From Apis mellifera (Eukaryota > Arthropoda > Insecta > Hymenoptera > Apidae), in the NCBI RefSeq assembly GCF_003254395.2, contig NC_037648.1, positions 1,529,868-1,593,867 of the forward strand: a stretch of 64,000 nt of DNA, given 5' to 3'. The position numbers and the translations under genes were made by a program. Below are positions 34,342 to 45,509 of this stretch, one piece after another; positions within the stretch are counted from its first letter, which is position 1, and each line of letters opens with the position of its first letter. The notes below the pieces were generated by a model. The model saw only the letters and a program-made list of their open reading frames with translations, searched no databases and was not told the DNA's origin.

Positions 34342-37300
34342 TGTGCCACGTCGAGGAAACCACGTCGGGGTAGCGGGCAGACACGTGTTCGCGGTGGCGG
34401 TGGCTCTCGACAGCAGTTTTATAATTGCCGATAAAAAATAATCTCGATGTGAGAGCGAGATCGATGATTTTTCGTTAGGGATAATAAGGAAAGAATTTTT
34501 TCAAGAATCGAGAAGAGAGAGAAAAAAAAAACAATTGCAAAAACACGAGCGAAAACGAGACGATTAATTCGAAACAAGTCGATATCTATCCAACCGCATC
34601 GAAAATGGGACAAAGATCCCGTTCACCGAGTTATATACGAGGTATATACGATCGATGGAAAAGTCGTGATAACGACCTTTCTCTATCGAGATTGACATTT
34701 AGATTACCACGACTCGTGGATTGTCATGCGAACACTGGACCCCTCTAATAGGCTCTATTAGCATGAAACGGTGTGTAATCGTCGTATGCGCACACATGCC
34801 GGAGAACGACGAATGGCATGCCTCTCCCCAAGCCTGCCACCTTTTCGCATCTCTCGAACAATCGACGCACAATTATTCGAAGATAAATTTCGTAGCATCG
34901 ACATCCTTCGATATATATAACTATATTTCATTTTCCAATTTTTTCTTACTTACTTACTTTTTCCTTAAATTGATCACCAAGCATGATGATTAATTTCGAA
35001 ACAATCGGAATCTCCACGCGAAGATTGATCGATCAGTTGAGTCAAGTTGGCAGCCCTCCGTCCACTCGGTATGCGCGCGCATCACGTGACTCGTCCTCCG
35101 AACTCTCCGAGCATACCAGCTGGTAATGCGCCTCCTCTAAGGAGACGCGCACCTGCGCCCGCCCTTCCGTCTAATTATTCGGCCGGCTTTTTTAACTCGC
35201 GGCGATTTATATCGAGCAATTAGCCCCGGCTGTAGCGCTAATTGGAGTATAGACGTGGAGTATAAACGTGGCCTGGACCACGGGTCGGCCGATAAACACC
35301 GACTGTCTCGTTAGTGCCTCGCGTGGGGTCCTCGGTGCCTACTTTCGACGAGGAAAGTTTTCGAGGAGGGGGGAGGGGGGCTTTCAATCGGGAAAAATAC
35401 CGTGGCGCTACGTGTTTTACAATACAGTGGATCTCGATCAATTTTGAGAAACGTTAAAATTCTAGAATTTTTGAAATTCTATAAACTCGAAAACTTTGAC
35501 ATTGATGAATCAAAAATATGGAATTAGAGAAACTCAAGTTTGGATTTTCAGAGGGAAGAGATAGATTCCGTAAATCCTGTAATTCGATCTCGAGATTGTG
35601 CGTTTCCAAACATCGTGAAAAAAGAAAAATATTCAAATTTCGCAAAGAGAAGAGAAATGAGCGAGTCGGTGTCCAGGCGTGGAATCGGTAACAGCGTTTA
35701 ACGAGTAGGTCTACAGAGCGAGAAAACGGACTAAGAAACGTTTAAGGTTTCAAGGTGTTTAGGAGCAGTTTCGTACGCGGCGAGCAAATTGCCCGTTTCG
35801 ACCCATCTTACCTTCCCCGAAAAGTGGCCTGTTCCTGGTTAATGACGAGGCATTTTCGCGCCTCCCTTCGCTACCTGCCAGACATTGATGGATACCATCC
35901 TCGATTCCAGCCTATTTTAATTTACGTTTTCGCACGAGGAATCCGGATTTCCTTATTTTATTCATCCCCCCTGTTTTGGGACAGAATCGTTTTCATTTTG
36001 CATCCTGCATCGAAAAATTTTTAAAAAAAATATAAAGATAGATAATATTTATTTATATATGTGTATAAAATTGTACAGCAAGACTGCCATCTTAATAAAA
36101 AAAAATGGCAGATTGAAGCTCGAAATATCTTTCCCCCCCCAGGAAACTAAACTGTCTCGTCTATTTCCACAGATGATGGAATTTATAAGACGTGACACAA
36201 CGTGACTATCCACAGCTGGATCGGTATCTTCTTCGTTGAGAATTGCCTCGTGCACTCGTCCATGCATATGCATAAGCACGATACACTGTGCCCGTTTATC
36301 CTCTGGCCGATTTTTAATAATGGTATTTAAGTCTTATCAAAGTGTAAAAAATACATTGTAATCTCATATTTTAACATATATTTTACATATCAGGTAATAT
36401 TAATCAGATCGTAATAAATAAGAATAAAAGGTGAATAAATTTTTAGATGGACGTTAAGCGACCGAGAGATTAAAATTTAACGGCAATAATTAAGTCTAAT
36501 TAAAGTCAAATACAATTTGTATCGTCGACGATCGAGTTCAAGCCGATCTTATTATAATAAGAAAATTCTCTTTCTTCGTTACGCGATATACATTTTTCCA
36601 AATTTATAATTTTACGATTATATAAATTTCTATGCATAAATTTAATTTTCCAAATTAGCATAAAATATTCGTAGTTAAAATTCACGAAACAAATTCTCCT
36701 ACGCGTAAATCCAAAATTAAACCTGTTGAAAATAAACAAACGGCCGGATATTATACGTACAATGGTACATGAAAGGAAAGAGGGCAGCACCGGAGGGTCC
36801 AGTTGCGCGAGATCTCTCGTGGCAGATATGGCGTTGGCCCCTAAACATCCACCATTATATTAAATTGTGTATATTTCCCTTCATAATTACTCGAATTATG
36901 TAAATCGGTATGTTAATACGCTGCATCCACCCTCCTGAACCCCTTCCCCTCCCCGCTACGCGAAGCCTCTTCCTCTCGCGCAGTACCTCGACCGCCACGC
37001 CACCGTACGATTACAGCAATTTCGTTTAAGCGTGCGCTAAATGTTACTTTATGCGCTTTTTATTCAACCGGCATCCGGTCTCGCGGATACGTGCACCGTC
37101 CCTCGGGTCCTCTTTTCTAGATCGTGCTCCGTTTAACGCGCGCCTCTATTTACATAATATTTCGCGAGGAGATACGTATCGAACGTATCGTGAGCGTGCT
37201 CGAATCGGAGGCCGCGGATCGTCGTTCAAAGTGCCGTGAGTGATTAAAAGAAAAAAATTGATCGATACTTCTTTTTCCTAAATTCGAAAATATTGAGGAT

Positions 37301-37980
37301 AGTGCGTGTGTGTGTGTGTGTCGTGAATTTTGGAAAAAAAATGATTCATCGATATCGACAACAAGAACGCGATCCTAACCTATAAGCTTGAAATTTATAC
37401 GACTAAGATAAATTGGTAGAAAGTGGATTGGACGTAATCGGACTGTGAAAGAATTTTCACCGAAACGAAAAATATATAAAGAAAAAAGAAAAAATTCTTA
37501 ATTAAACGAGACAAAGACAAATCGGTAGAAAGTAAAACACGACAACTACGAAAGAATTTTTATAGCGCAAAACCGTGGCCGTGCTCGTTTATCTTACATA
37601 GTTCCTCGTCCCAATTATCCGTCGCGTGAAAAATTTATTCTTTCCGCATATTTTACGTTAGTCGGCCGGTGTAGCCGCCCTATTTACATAATTTTTCGCG
37701 AGATCGATATCGGGGCAGAGATTGCACCGCTTTAATGAGGCACGGCAACGAAATTAGGAATCTAAAGCCATTCACGCCGGGTCTGGCCACGCAACGTGAT
37801 CAACCAAGGCGATCGACAGATAAGTACGATCTCTGTTATTAGCGATAGGAATCGATTCATAAAGCAAATCGACAACCACCGAAGGCGGTCGTACGAGGGC
37901 GCGCAACTCAATTCACTCGGTCGTGTTTCGGGTTTAAGTTTAGCGCCCTCTTTCGCGTTAATACTCTCGGTAATGTCGTG
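33600..37980. other. Mixed DNA without a supported gene
   Basis: It includes CpG-rich blocks (33610-33960, 35040-35400, 36900-37240), (GCGT)n at 34311-34344, (TG)n near 37303-37320 and AT-rich stretches. A minus-strand frame at 36049-36279 has gene-like composition in its first half but no convincing splice sites or known domain. A long-range inverted pair GAGGGCGC / GCGCCCTC spans about 37894-37951. Confidence 0.5.
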
Positions 37981-37985
37981 TAAAC

Positions 37986-38093
37986 ATGGTGTCGTACAAC
38001 GTGTTTTTCGTGGATTCGTCGTTTAAAAAGTTTTCAAGTCTGACAAGATTTCGAAAAATTATGACAAGATATCGCGGTTATGGTGAGGTTATG
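37986..38093 (+). CDS. Candidate first coding exon of a small plus-strand spliced transcript
   Basis: AAACATGG gives a favourable start context at 37986. The frame stays open for exactly 36 codons to a GTGAGT donor at 38094-38099, phase 0. It begins MVSYNVFFVDSSFKKF and ends GYGEVM. The donor region is duplicated (GTTATGGTGAG twice, 38077-38098), giving a possible alternative donor 11 bases upstream. Spliced to 38757 the frame adds eight codons and stops, a 44-residue product. No family is recognised; it may equally be a non-coding RNA with an upstream open frame. Confidence 0.28.
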
Positions 38094-38756
38094 GTGAGTA
38101 ACGTTATTACAACCGTTCGGTGAAAATTTTATGTACGAGGCCTTTTCCTTTTCCGCGACAACATCGAAAAAATTATCGACACTACAACTATCCGTATAAC
38201 CTATAAGAACGATGCATATAACAAATGTTAAATAATAAGTATTATTGAAAAAAATTACAGTATGATAGCTAATTGGTTATTGTATGTAGCAGTAATATAT
38301 TTGCTTCTAAGTATCTTTTATAGTATAGTAGTCAAATTCTTATTCTATATAGCAATAATATACGTAATCCTGTACATCGCTTATTTACTTTTTATCGATC
38401 ACAGGTAATCAAAAAGATTTTTTACTTAAATTAGCAATTTATCAATATATTATAAACGAATTTACATAGGATATTACCATTTATTTCCAGCGAATAGAAC
38501 ATCATTATTTCACGAAACTATTACATTTTTCAAAACTTTATAATCACGCTATTCGTACGTATTCGCATATTTTCTCAACGTCAAAAGTTTCGAGTCTAAC
38601 GCCTCGACAGTCTTGCCAACGTCTAAACGCTGTTTGAAACAGGTCTTGGAGACTCGTCCAATTGACACATCGGAAGGCACGTTTCAAGTTCATCGAATCG
38701 GAAGAACGATATTATTAACGACTCGATCCTCGTTTTTTTTTTTTTTTTTCTCGTAG

Positions 38757-38995
38757 GAGAGCCGCGTACAGATTACCAAGTAATCCACGGCCTCATTACC
38801 GACGCCAATTATCGAATGGGACGAATCGATCGGTGGCAAACGATCATCCCCGCCGACTCTCAATCAACTTTCCGAGGCTGGAAGGACGCTGATCGACGGA
38901 GCAGCCGGATGACGATCGACTGCAATTTCGATGATGATACGGAATTATCCATCTGAGGGGAGGGGGACAGCAACAACCGGGCCCCGAACGGCGAG
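38757..38995 (+). other. Candidate internal exon (probably non-coding or UTR), plus strand
   Basis: A nearly uninterrupted pyrimidine tract of about 20 bases ending CTCGTAG (to 38756) makes an excellent acceptor. GGCGAG|GTGAGT at 38996-39001 is an excellent donor. The 239 bases between are GC-richer than the flanks. All three frames contain a stop: frame 1 soon after the start, the others after roughly 65-70 codons (near 38955). A purely coding internal exon is therefore unlikely. Best read as a UTR or lncRNA exon following 37986-38093. Confidence 0.4.
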
Positions 38996-39001
38996 GTGAG
39001 T

Positions 39002-40290
39002 CTTCCTTGGACGTTATACGCCTCTCTCTTTCGCACCCTTTCCCTACTTTAACAAATGTTTCTCAAGGTACACACCCCACCCCACCGCCGATACGTGTGT
39101 CGGGGCATCGGTGTATACGGGAACGCTCGGAGAGGCTTTATTACACGTAGGACGGAGTGGAAGGACGATCACGGATCCGCGGGCGAACTTCGTTACGGAC
39201 CTATGTGATTTTCCATGCAAATTGAGTTGTTCGCCTGTCATTATGCTAATAAAAGTAATGACGCGTCGCGTATGTACCGAGTAATGCAGCTGCTGTAATG
39301 AACCACGGTGTATAGTGTATCGGCATTGGAGGTCCTCGCCCCACCGTTTCGAGAAGCGTGACACCGCGACGTTTTCTACGCTTTTGTGGAACACAAAACA
39401 CCTGGCTGAACCGAAGAAAATATTAATAAAGAGAGTTAGACTCGAGCAACAACCATGCCTTTGGTAATCGGGTTATTATCGCAATGTAAATTATGAAAGA
39501 AGAAAATCCTAACCTCAAATATAATTTTCTCTTTATTTATTCTCGATTCTCGTGTTATTTTTTATTCCATTAATTAAAGACCGTGTGTATTTCTAATTGA
39601 ATAATAAAATATTTCTAATTAAAGTAAATAAATAATTACGTGAAATATCAGGTTACGTAAACACGTTTATATAACGTTTCAAATAACAACACACTATTAA
39701 TTACAATTTCATTGTACACCAGCGATTGTCTTTGTTGTATACTTGCACAGTACACGTGCACATGCCATCTTATCTAATGATAAATCATTTATAGGGGAAG
39801 TGGATAAATGACATCTGTCCGGTTAATTAGTTCGAGAGAATGTCGCGGCGCGGCGTATGCGTGAGGAAAGAGAATGAGAAGGGTATGGAAGTTTGTTCTG
39901 GAAATCTGATCGAGAGAAACATGTGCATATTTTTTTTTCTTTCCTTTCTTTCTTTCCTTTTAATAACGGGTTACGATCACATCGATACGGAAAGTGATAT
40001 CGAGGGATCGGAGGAATTCTTCGAAAAAATAATAGGGTGAGATGATAGTAATTATCGCGAATGATGTTTATAATTATTTCGTTAACACATTTGCATCATC
40101 GTTACGCGAACACGCGAGAAATTTAACCTTGTACGTTATATAAATATTTTTTTTTTTTCTTGCGTTTACGATCGAGTTTACGCAGGAAAATTACTCGTGG
40201 AAACGATAATTATTTTTTGAAATTCACGAGACTGTGAAAGTTAATTCACATACGCGCCATTATTTACTTTTCACTTTGTCCCTATCTTTT
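39002..40290. other. Mixed DNA, no supported gene
   Basis: A minus-strand frame of 116 codons (39044-39394) has no recognised domain. 39400-40290 is AT-rich with short poly-T runs. Nothing else seen. Confidence 0.5.
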
Positions 40291-40292
40291 AT

Positions 40293-40513
40293 GAATTTTT
40301 TTTCAGTTTAAAGATTAAAGAATTAAAACAAAAAAAATCTACAATCGATTAATTTTTCACAGAAAGCAGCACTTGTTGCCACCTAAGAGGTTAACCTAAC
40401 CTTAATTTTTTTTCAGTTTAAAGATTAAAGAATTAAAACAAAAAAAATCTACAATCGATGAATTTTTCACAGAAAGCAGCACTTGTTGTCACCTAAGAGG
40501 TTAACCTAACCTA
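40293..40513. repeat. Two-copy tandem duplication, unit 110 bp, abutting the NUMT
   Basis: TTTCAGTTTAAAGATTAAAG occurs at 40301 and 40411. The two 110-bp copies differ at only a few positions. Each ends in GGTTAACCTAACCT, which contains the complement of the insect telomere repeat (CCTAA). Each also begins with a splice-acceptor-like TTTTTTTTCAG. The mitochondrial insert starts immediately after copy 2. Confidence 0.95.
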
Positions 40514-40517
40514 AAAC

Positions 40518-40616
40518 ACTACTCGATTAATGAATATATGTTGGACTGAAATATTAATATTAGTTATAATTTATTTAATATATTTATATTTTATAAAAGA
40601 ATTTTTATGTATTTAA
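40518..40616 (+). pseudogene. ND1: ND1 3'-terminal fragment (mitochondrial origin)
   Basis: In the mitochondrial code the plus strand reads TTRLMNMCWTEMLML and ends KEFLCI followed by TAA at 40614-40616. RTTRLMNxCWTE is the conserved C-terminal region of NADH dehydrogenase subunit 1. Only about 32 codons are present, without promoter or start. In the nucleus it is a dead fragment; nuclear decoding would also misread ATA as Ile. Confidence 0.92.
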
Positions 40617-40650
40617 AGTTTAACATTAATTTATATTAAAATAAGTAAAA

Positions 40651-40717
40651 AAGTTAATAGAAAATTTTATTTCTATATTATATTTTCAAAATATATACTT
40701 ATTCAAGTTCATTAACT
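40651..40717 (-). pseudogene. trnS2: Mitochondrial tRNA-Ser(UCN) relic
   Basis: The minus-strand sequence runs from AGTTAAT (40717 down to 40711) to ATTAACT (40658 down to 40652), forming a perfect 7-bp acceptor stem. The anticodon TGA sits at 40686-40688 in the loop TTTTGAAAA. The size (67 bases), the tiny AT-rich arms and the position between CytB and ND1 fit insect trnS2. It is not expected to function in the nucleus. Confidence 0.93.
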
Positions 40718-40768
40718 TAAAATTTAAAAAATGATTTTAAAAAAAAAATTAATAATTTTTTATTTGAT

Positions 40769-41110
40769 TTAATTTGATGGTGAATTTCAAATTAAATTAT
40801 CTCATAATTTTCTTAAGTAAAAATTTAAGAAAAAATATAAGAAATATGTTGTTGTAAATAATATATTGATATTAGTGAATGGATATTCAATTAATTGTTT
40901 ATCTAATCATGTTAATAAAATAAAATTATTAATAAATATTCAATAATAAATTTTATTTAATATATTAAATTTATTATTTATTAATTTATTATTATAAAAA
41001 ATTATAATATAAAGAATAAGAATTGATATAACTAATCCAATTACACCTCCTAATTTATTAGGAATTGCTCGTAAAATTGAGTATGCAAATAAAAAATATC
41101 ATTCAGGTTT
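40769..41110 (-). pseudogene. CYTB: Cytochrome b C-terminal fragment (mitochondrial origin)
   Basis: The minus strand in the mitochondrial code starts KPEWYFLFAYSILRAIPNKL, continues GGVIGLVMSI and ends LWDNLIWNSPSN with TAA at 40769-40771. That is 113 residues without an internal stop. PEWYFLFAYSILR is the universal CytB motif of the transmembrane core of complex III. The nuclear code would stop at each mitochondrial Trp (TGA), so it is not a nuclear gene. The right junction (about 41108-41111) cuts the gene mid-frame. Confidence 0.96.
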
Positions 41111-44020
41111 GGTTGCGAAACTGGTTGCACGTACGACGAATAAATCCAATTACACACGATAGGTTAAAATCGTCGAATCGACGGATTCTCGTGTTGGAAA
41201 GAAAAATAAGAGAAAAAGAGAATACGAGACAACGTCTATCATTGACGTCTCCGTTTCTCACAAAGCGGTACTCGTCACTCGGCCAACGCATCGTGGGAGT
41301 AATTGCGGAAACGTCCGACGGTGGCGCAGCCGCGTTTACGTGCGTGCATAATGCATATCGCGTGACTTCGTCACGGATCCGGACAGTTACAACGTGTACA
41401 CGCGTAACAATATCGCGTATCAAGGGGAATCTCGTTGCTCCTCTCTCTCTCTCTCCCTCTCTCGTACACTCGCTCACGGCGACGTCTGGCATTTTAATCG
41501 AAGCTGCGAGGGAGAAATGGATTGCCGGCGGCGGAACGCGTTATCCTCGCGGCCGGGGTACCGTAACGATCGCGTTATAAAATAGAGTGCCGTAAGCCAC
41601 TTTGCCACAATCCCATGACTTTTTCTCTCCGCGATCGTCCGCCGCGGAAACCAGCCCGTCATAATTAGGGACGAGTCGCGATTACGATATCCGACTATGG
41701 ATCTCTCCGGCTTGATAAAGAGAGGCCACTGGTCCGTTTTACTTAACCGGAACTTGTTTGCTTCGTTTAGGAAAGGAAGGATCGTCGAGGGAGATAAGGA
41801 TTGTTGTTTCGTGGATCTCTCTGCGCGCCACGTAAAAGTGACGATGATCAGTGGTTATTTGACATTCGAATAATGATTTTTACTATCGATAAGGGAGATG
41901 TGGTTGATGGATAGTCGAGGAGGATTGGGAAGGTGGTGCCCTCTAGCGGCGTAAGGGAGTAATAAAAAATAACGAATCTCACACGCCAGTTTTCACGTTA
42001 GGTTATGTAACAAGCTATGGAAAGTAATGTATTTGAGAAATAGCTTTCGAACGAGGAGACGCTTCGATCGGCTTCTCTCTGCGCGTAATTACACGCAATC
42101 ATTCGCGAAATTAAAAAATTTCCTTCAATCTCTTTCGATCGACGATTCTGATAATGTAACGAAATAAAAAAAAAAGGAATAATAAGAAATAACGATTGCT
42201 AATAACACAATATCGGGAGAACCGGTTCAAAATTAAAAATAACGCGATTATTCGTTAAACAGGCCGAGTTTTTCACGTGACGCGATCGTGTTCCGAGCAA
42301 TTTGTAAAACAAGAATCACCGGTCTCGCGTATACATATATATATATACGCCTCGGATCGCGGCCTTGCCTTTTTTCCAACGCGCGCCGCCTGTATCGCGA
42401 GCGGCGCTATAAGCTGGCAATTAAAAGCGTGCAGCAGGGACATTTATGTTGGCACTAACTGCCCGTTAAGACGAAGGAACCGCCTAACCGTGGAAGGTGT
42501 AATTGGCCGGCGTGGTGAACCCGCAGCTCGTAAAACAGCGGGCGTGCCTAGCCGAGGGCCGCAATTTTTCCGCTCGCGACCCGCCATCGCGTATCGCGTT
42601 ACCGTCAATTTTTCGATTGATCCCCTCGAAAAAACGCGTCTCTCTCTTTCTCTCTCTCGCTCTCGAGTCGAATAACGTTTCATTAATTCTCGCGCGAAAA
42701 ATTTGAATCGAACAATTATACAATGAATGCTACGATAAAAAATAAAGTTGTTAAAACATAAAAAGTATGATTAATAGTAGAATGGTTAATAATTTTAGTT
42801 CCACACGGTGGATATACGACGTCTTAATTTCCATTCATCCGATATTTTTTCCAATTAATCTCTAAACCCGTTCCCCCTCGTGAAGGTGAAATCTCACCAT
42901 CTCTTCTTCGCGATGGGGAATCCTTAATTTAATAATAATTTAATAACGAGAAGACTTAATTAGGGAAGGAGGGAATAAGCCCCGTTTGATGGGGCGGGCG
43001 TTGATCAAAAATTCACGTAACCGACGTGGTAATCGGGTATCCGATATGGGCTACAATGTGTGGTGTGTATATAAGGCGTTGTATCTTTTGCACGCATCGC
43101 GCGCACGAAACGGAAGAGCCAAGTCGAGCGGATCCTTCGAACACGCGATTATAACCACGGGCCAAGATGTATCCAGGTCTAAATAAATTCACCGGGTGTC
43201 AACACCGATTTATGCTTTAGGATTATGGTTCTAATTAGCCACGTGCTACACTACGATGTACGGTTTTACGGTTCCGTGGAATAAAAAGTGTGTGATTTAT
43301 TGCTAACGGTGTTCCATTCGGAAGCGAGAAGAGAGAGAAAGAGGAGAGAGGGAAGAAAAAAATACTAAATATCTATTTTCCACGATTTTAATTATGAATC
43401 CAGAGCCCACTTTCTTCACAATGAAGAGTACATTCAACCCGAGTAAAGTTTTTCTTTTTCTTTCTCGAAAATATATCATATAATATATAATGATATAATA
43501 TTCATTAAATTATTTCTCTTAAAATAATTACGATAAATATTGAAACTCTAGGATTTTTTAATTGATGTGATTCAAAGAGAAAAATAAATAAATAAATAAT
43601 CGCAATAAATTCTTTTATCTCTCTCAACTCGACAAAGATCGATCCACGATCTTCGCGCCTTCGGTTATCACCTCTCTCTCCCTCCTCCCTCGAGGAATAA
43701 GAGGAAAGGTGGAGGAGGGAGGGCAGGCTCATTAACATCTCCTTTGGACACGCGTTCTCCGCGGATTTCGCGGCGATATATTTTAATTAACGATTTACGC
43801 CGTAAATATCGTTTATCGGCGCCGTAAGTCAGCCGGGGATATAACATTCGTTTTCGGGACGAGAGGAGCGTTGCGTGGGCGTTGACATCGGTTTCTCCGG
43901 CCAAAGGGGGGCAGGGGAAGGGGGAAGAGGGTCTCGGTCGATAAATATTATTTCGAGCAACGCGATTTCATCATTCTATTCGGATGTGATCTCACCTATC
44001 TCGCTTTGTTCTAGAAATTA
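41111..44020. other. CpG-rich mixed DNA, no supported gene
   Basis: It has (CT)n at about 41440-41463, GA/CT patches near 42640-42662 and 43325-43355, and unremarkable AT-rich spacers. The 171-codon plus-strand frame 41065-41580 begins inside the mitochondrial insert and crosses its junction, so it is accidental. Confidence 0.6.
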
Positions 44021-44023
44021 TTA

Positions 44024-45302
44024 TGGGTTGGCAACTAAGTAATTGCGGATTTTTTTTAGAAAATCAAAGACAATTTTTTCATGGAACTGAATAACTTTAT
44101 TCCGTAACGCGTTGCCCATTTTGATCAATGACTTTTGCCATCTTTCAGGCAGCATTATAATCCCACATTCGTAAAACTTTTGGTTTTTATTGGCAAAAAA
44201 CTGAATCAGATACGATTTGATATCATTATTATTGAAATTTTTACCATTCAAGGAGTTTTGTAAAGATCGAAACGAAAAGTAATCGGATGGTGCAAGGTGA
44301 GGACTATATGGTGGATGTGGCAAAACATCCCAACCAAGCTCTAATAATTTTTGCCGAGTGAGCAAAGATGTGTGTGGCCTTGCATTGTATTCATGATGGA
44401 ATACAACACCTTTTCGATTTGTCAATTCGGACCGCTTTTCTTCAACCGCATTGTTTAATTTCGTTAGTTGTTCGACGTAGACGACAGAATTGATCGTTCG
44501 GTTGGGTGGTAAGAGTTCAAAATAGACAATTCCTTTGTAATCCCACCAAACTGATAACAAAACCTTCTTTCGACGAATACCAGCTTTTGATGTTGTTCGA
44601 GCTGGTTCACGTGGCCTGCTCCACCATCTTTTCCGCTTGATATCGTTGCAAACAACCCATTTTTCATCGCCAGTTATCGGTCGTTTTAAAAATGGATCAT
44701 TTTCATTACGTTTCTTTAGCAAATCGCAGCTGTTAATGCGTTGCGTTAAATGCTTTTCTTTCAGTTCGTGAAGAACCCATCTATCGAGTTTTTGAACATA
44801 GCCAAGTTGTTTTAAGCGGTTTTCAATGCATGTATGCGATACACGAAGCTTCTCTGCAATCTCACGAGTTGTACTGTGACGATCCGAATCGATTATCGCT
44901 TCGATTATGTCGTCATCGACTTCAACTGGACGACCAGAGCGTTTTTCGTCTTCGAGTGAAAAATCACCAGAACGAAATTTGTCAAACCAATTTTGACAAC
45001 TGCCGTTCTTTTAAGGCTTCGTCGCCATAAACAGCGCGTAACTTTTTGCGAGCTTGCGATGCGTTTTTCCCTTTGCGAAAATAAAAAAGCAAAATGTGAC
45101 GATAATGCTCCTTTTGATTTTCCATTTTTCAACGAACGAAAACTACGCAACCGATCGAAAAACTTTTTTTACCGATCGACAGCTGAATTGCCAACTATCA
45201 AATAGCAAAATGTGTTTTACATTTGGACTACGCCAGCAAACCTAAAAATTCAACTGAAGCCATCTATGAGTGAAATCCGCAATTACTTAGTTGCCAACCC
45301 AA
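44024..45302 (-). mobile_element. Mariner (Tc1/mariner, mellifera-like subfamily), full length, inactive
   Basis: Terminal inverted repeats of about 29-30 bp start TGGGTTGGCAACTAAGTAAT at 44024-44052, matched by the complement at 45273-45302. A TA target duplication flanks the element (44022-44023 and 45303-45304). The left end lacks one of the two leading T's found on the right. The length of about 1.28 kb is that of a complete mariner. It contains one transposase reading frame on the minus strand with at least three inactivating lesions (see the transposase entry). Confidence 0.97.
44097..45125 (-). pseudogene. Mariner transposase pseudogene
   Basis: The frame starts with ATG at 45123-45125 (MENQKEHYRHILLFYF), the N-terminal HTH region of mellifera-subfamily mariners, and would end at TAA 44097-44099. 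Lesion 1: an extra base at about 44998-44999, after 42 codons, shifts the frame in the HTH region. Lesion 2: a 3-base insertion turns the second catalytic Asp of HHDNARPH into Glu-Tyr (HHEYNARPH, 44387-44392). Lesion 3: one base is missing in the A-run near 44132-44136, so the C-terminus runs out of frame to the terminal repeat. The first and third catalytic Asp (TGDEKW at 44666-44668; APSD at 44282-44284) remain. SPDLAPSD has become SPHLAPSD. Neither the reading frame nor the D,D34D site is functional. Confidence 0.95.
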
Positions 45303-45304
45303 TA

Positions 45305-45505
45305 TTTCTACGAATAATTGAAGCTCGTCGATTAAAATTTCTATTCACACCGAGTGGAACATTTCTTTAATTTTTATTTTTTAACGAATGATTTAAATGA
45401 TTCGAAATCAAAAATACGAAATTATATATCAATTTTGAATATATATAAAATTTCGATCGAAGCAAATGGCAAAACAGGAATACTTGAAATTCGGTTATTA
45501 TTAAT
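45305..45505. other. AT-rich spacer between mariner and GC-rich island
   Basis: Unremarkable AT-rich sequence; nothing seen. Confidence 0.5.
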
Positions 45506-45509
45506 TTGG

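Larger units (their letters stand above)
40517..41110. other. NUMT: nuclear copy of mitochondrial ND1 (3' end) - tRNA-Ser(UCN) - CytB (3' end)
   Basis: About 594 bp of very AT-rich DNA decode, with the invertebrate mitochondrial code, as the end of ND1 on plus, tRNA-Ser(UCN) on minus and the end of CytB on minus. This is the gene order and relative orientation of insect mtDNA. The flanks are ordinary nuclear sequence (a telomere-like duplicated unit on the left, CpG-containing DNA on the right). The CytB part has no premature stop under the mitochondrial code, so the transfer looks recent. The residues agree with what I recall of honeybee CytB (K-P-E-W-Y start, Asn/Ile/Met-rich middle, WNSP-x-N end). 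Confidence 0.95.

Noticed and set aside
36049..36279. Minus-strand 76-codon frame with natural-looking first half
   Set aside because: No good donor or acceptor in phase, the second half is AT-rich filler, and no domain is recognised.
39044..39394. 116-codon minus-strand frame
   Set aside because: No known motif, no splice support and no coding signal beyond openness.
40651..40717. Functional tRNA gene
   Set aside because: It is a mitochondrial-type tRNA-Ser(UCN) inside a NUMT, without nuclear A/B boxes of normal form.
41065..41580. 171-codon plus-strand frame
   Set aside because: Begins inside mitochondrial DNA on the wrong strand and crosses the NUMT junction.
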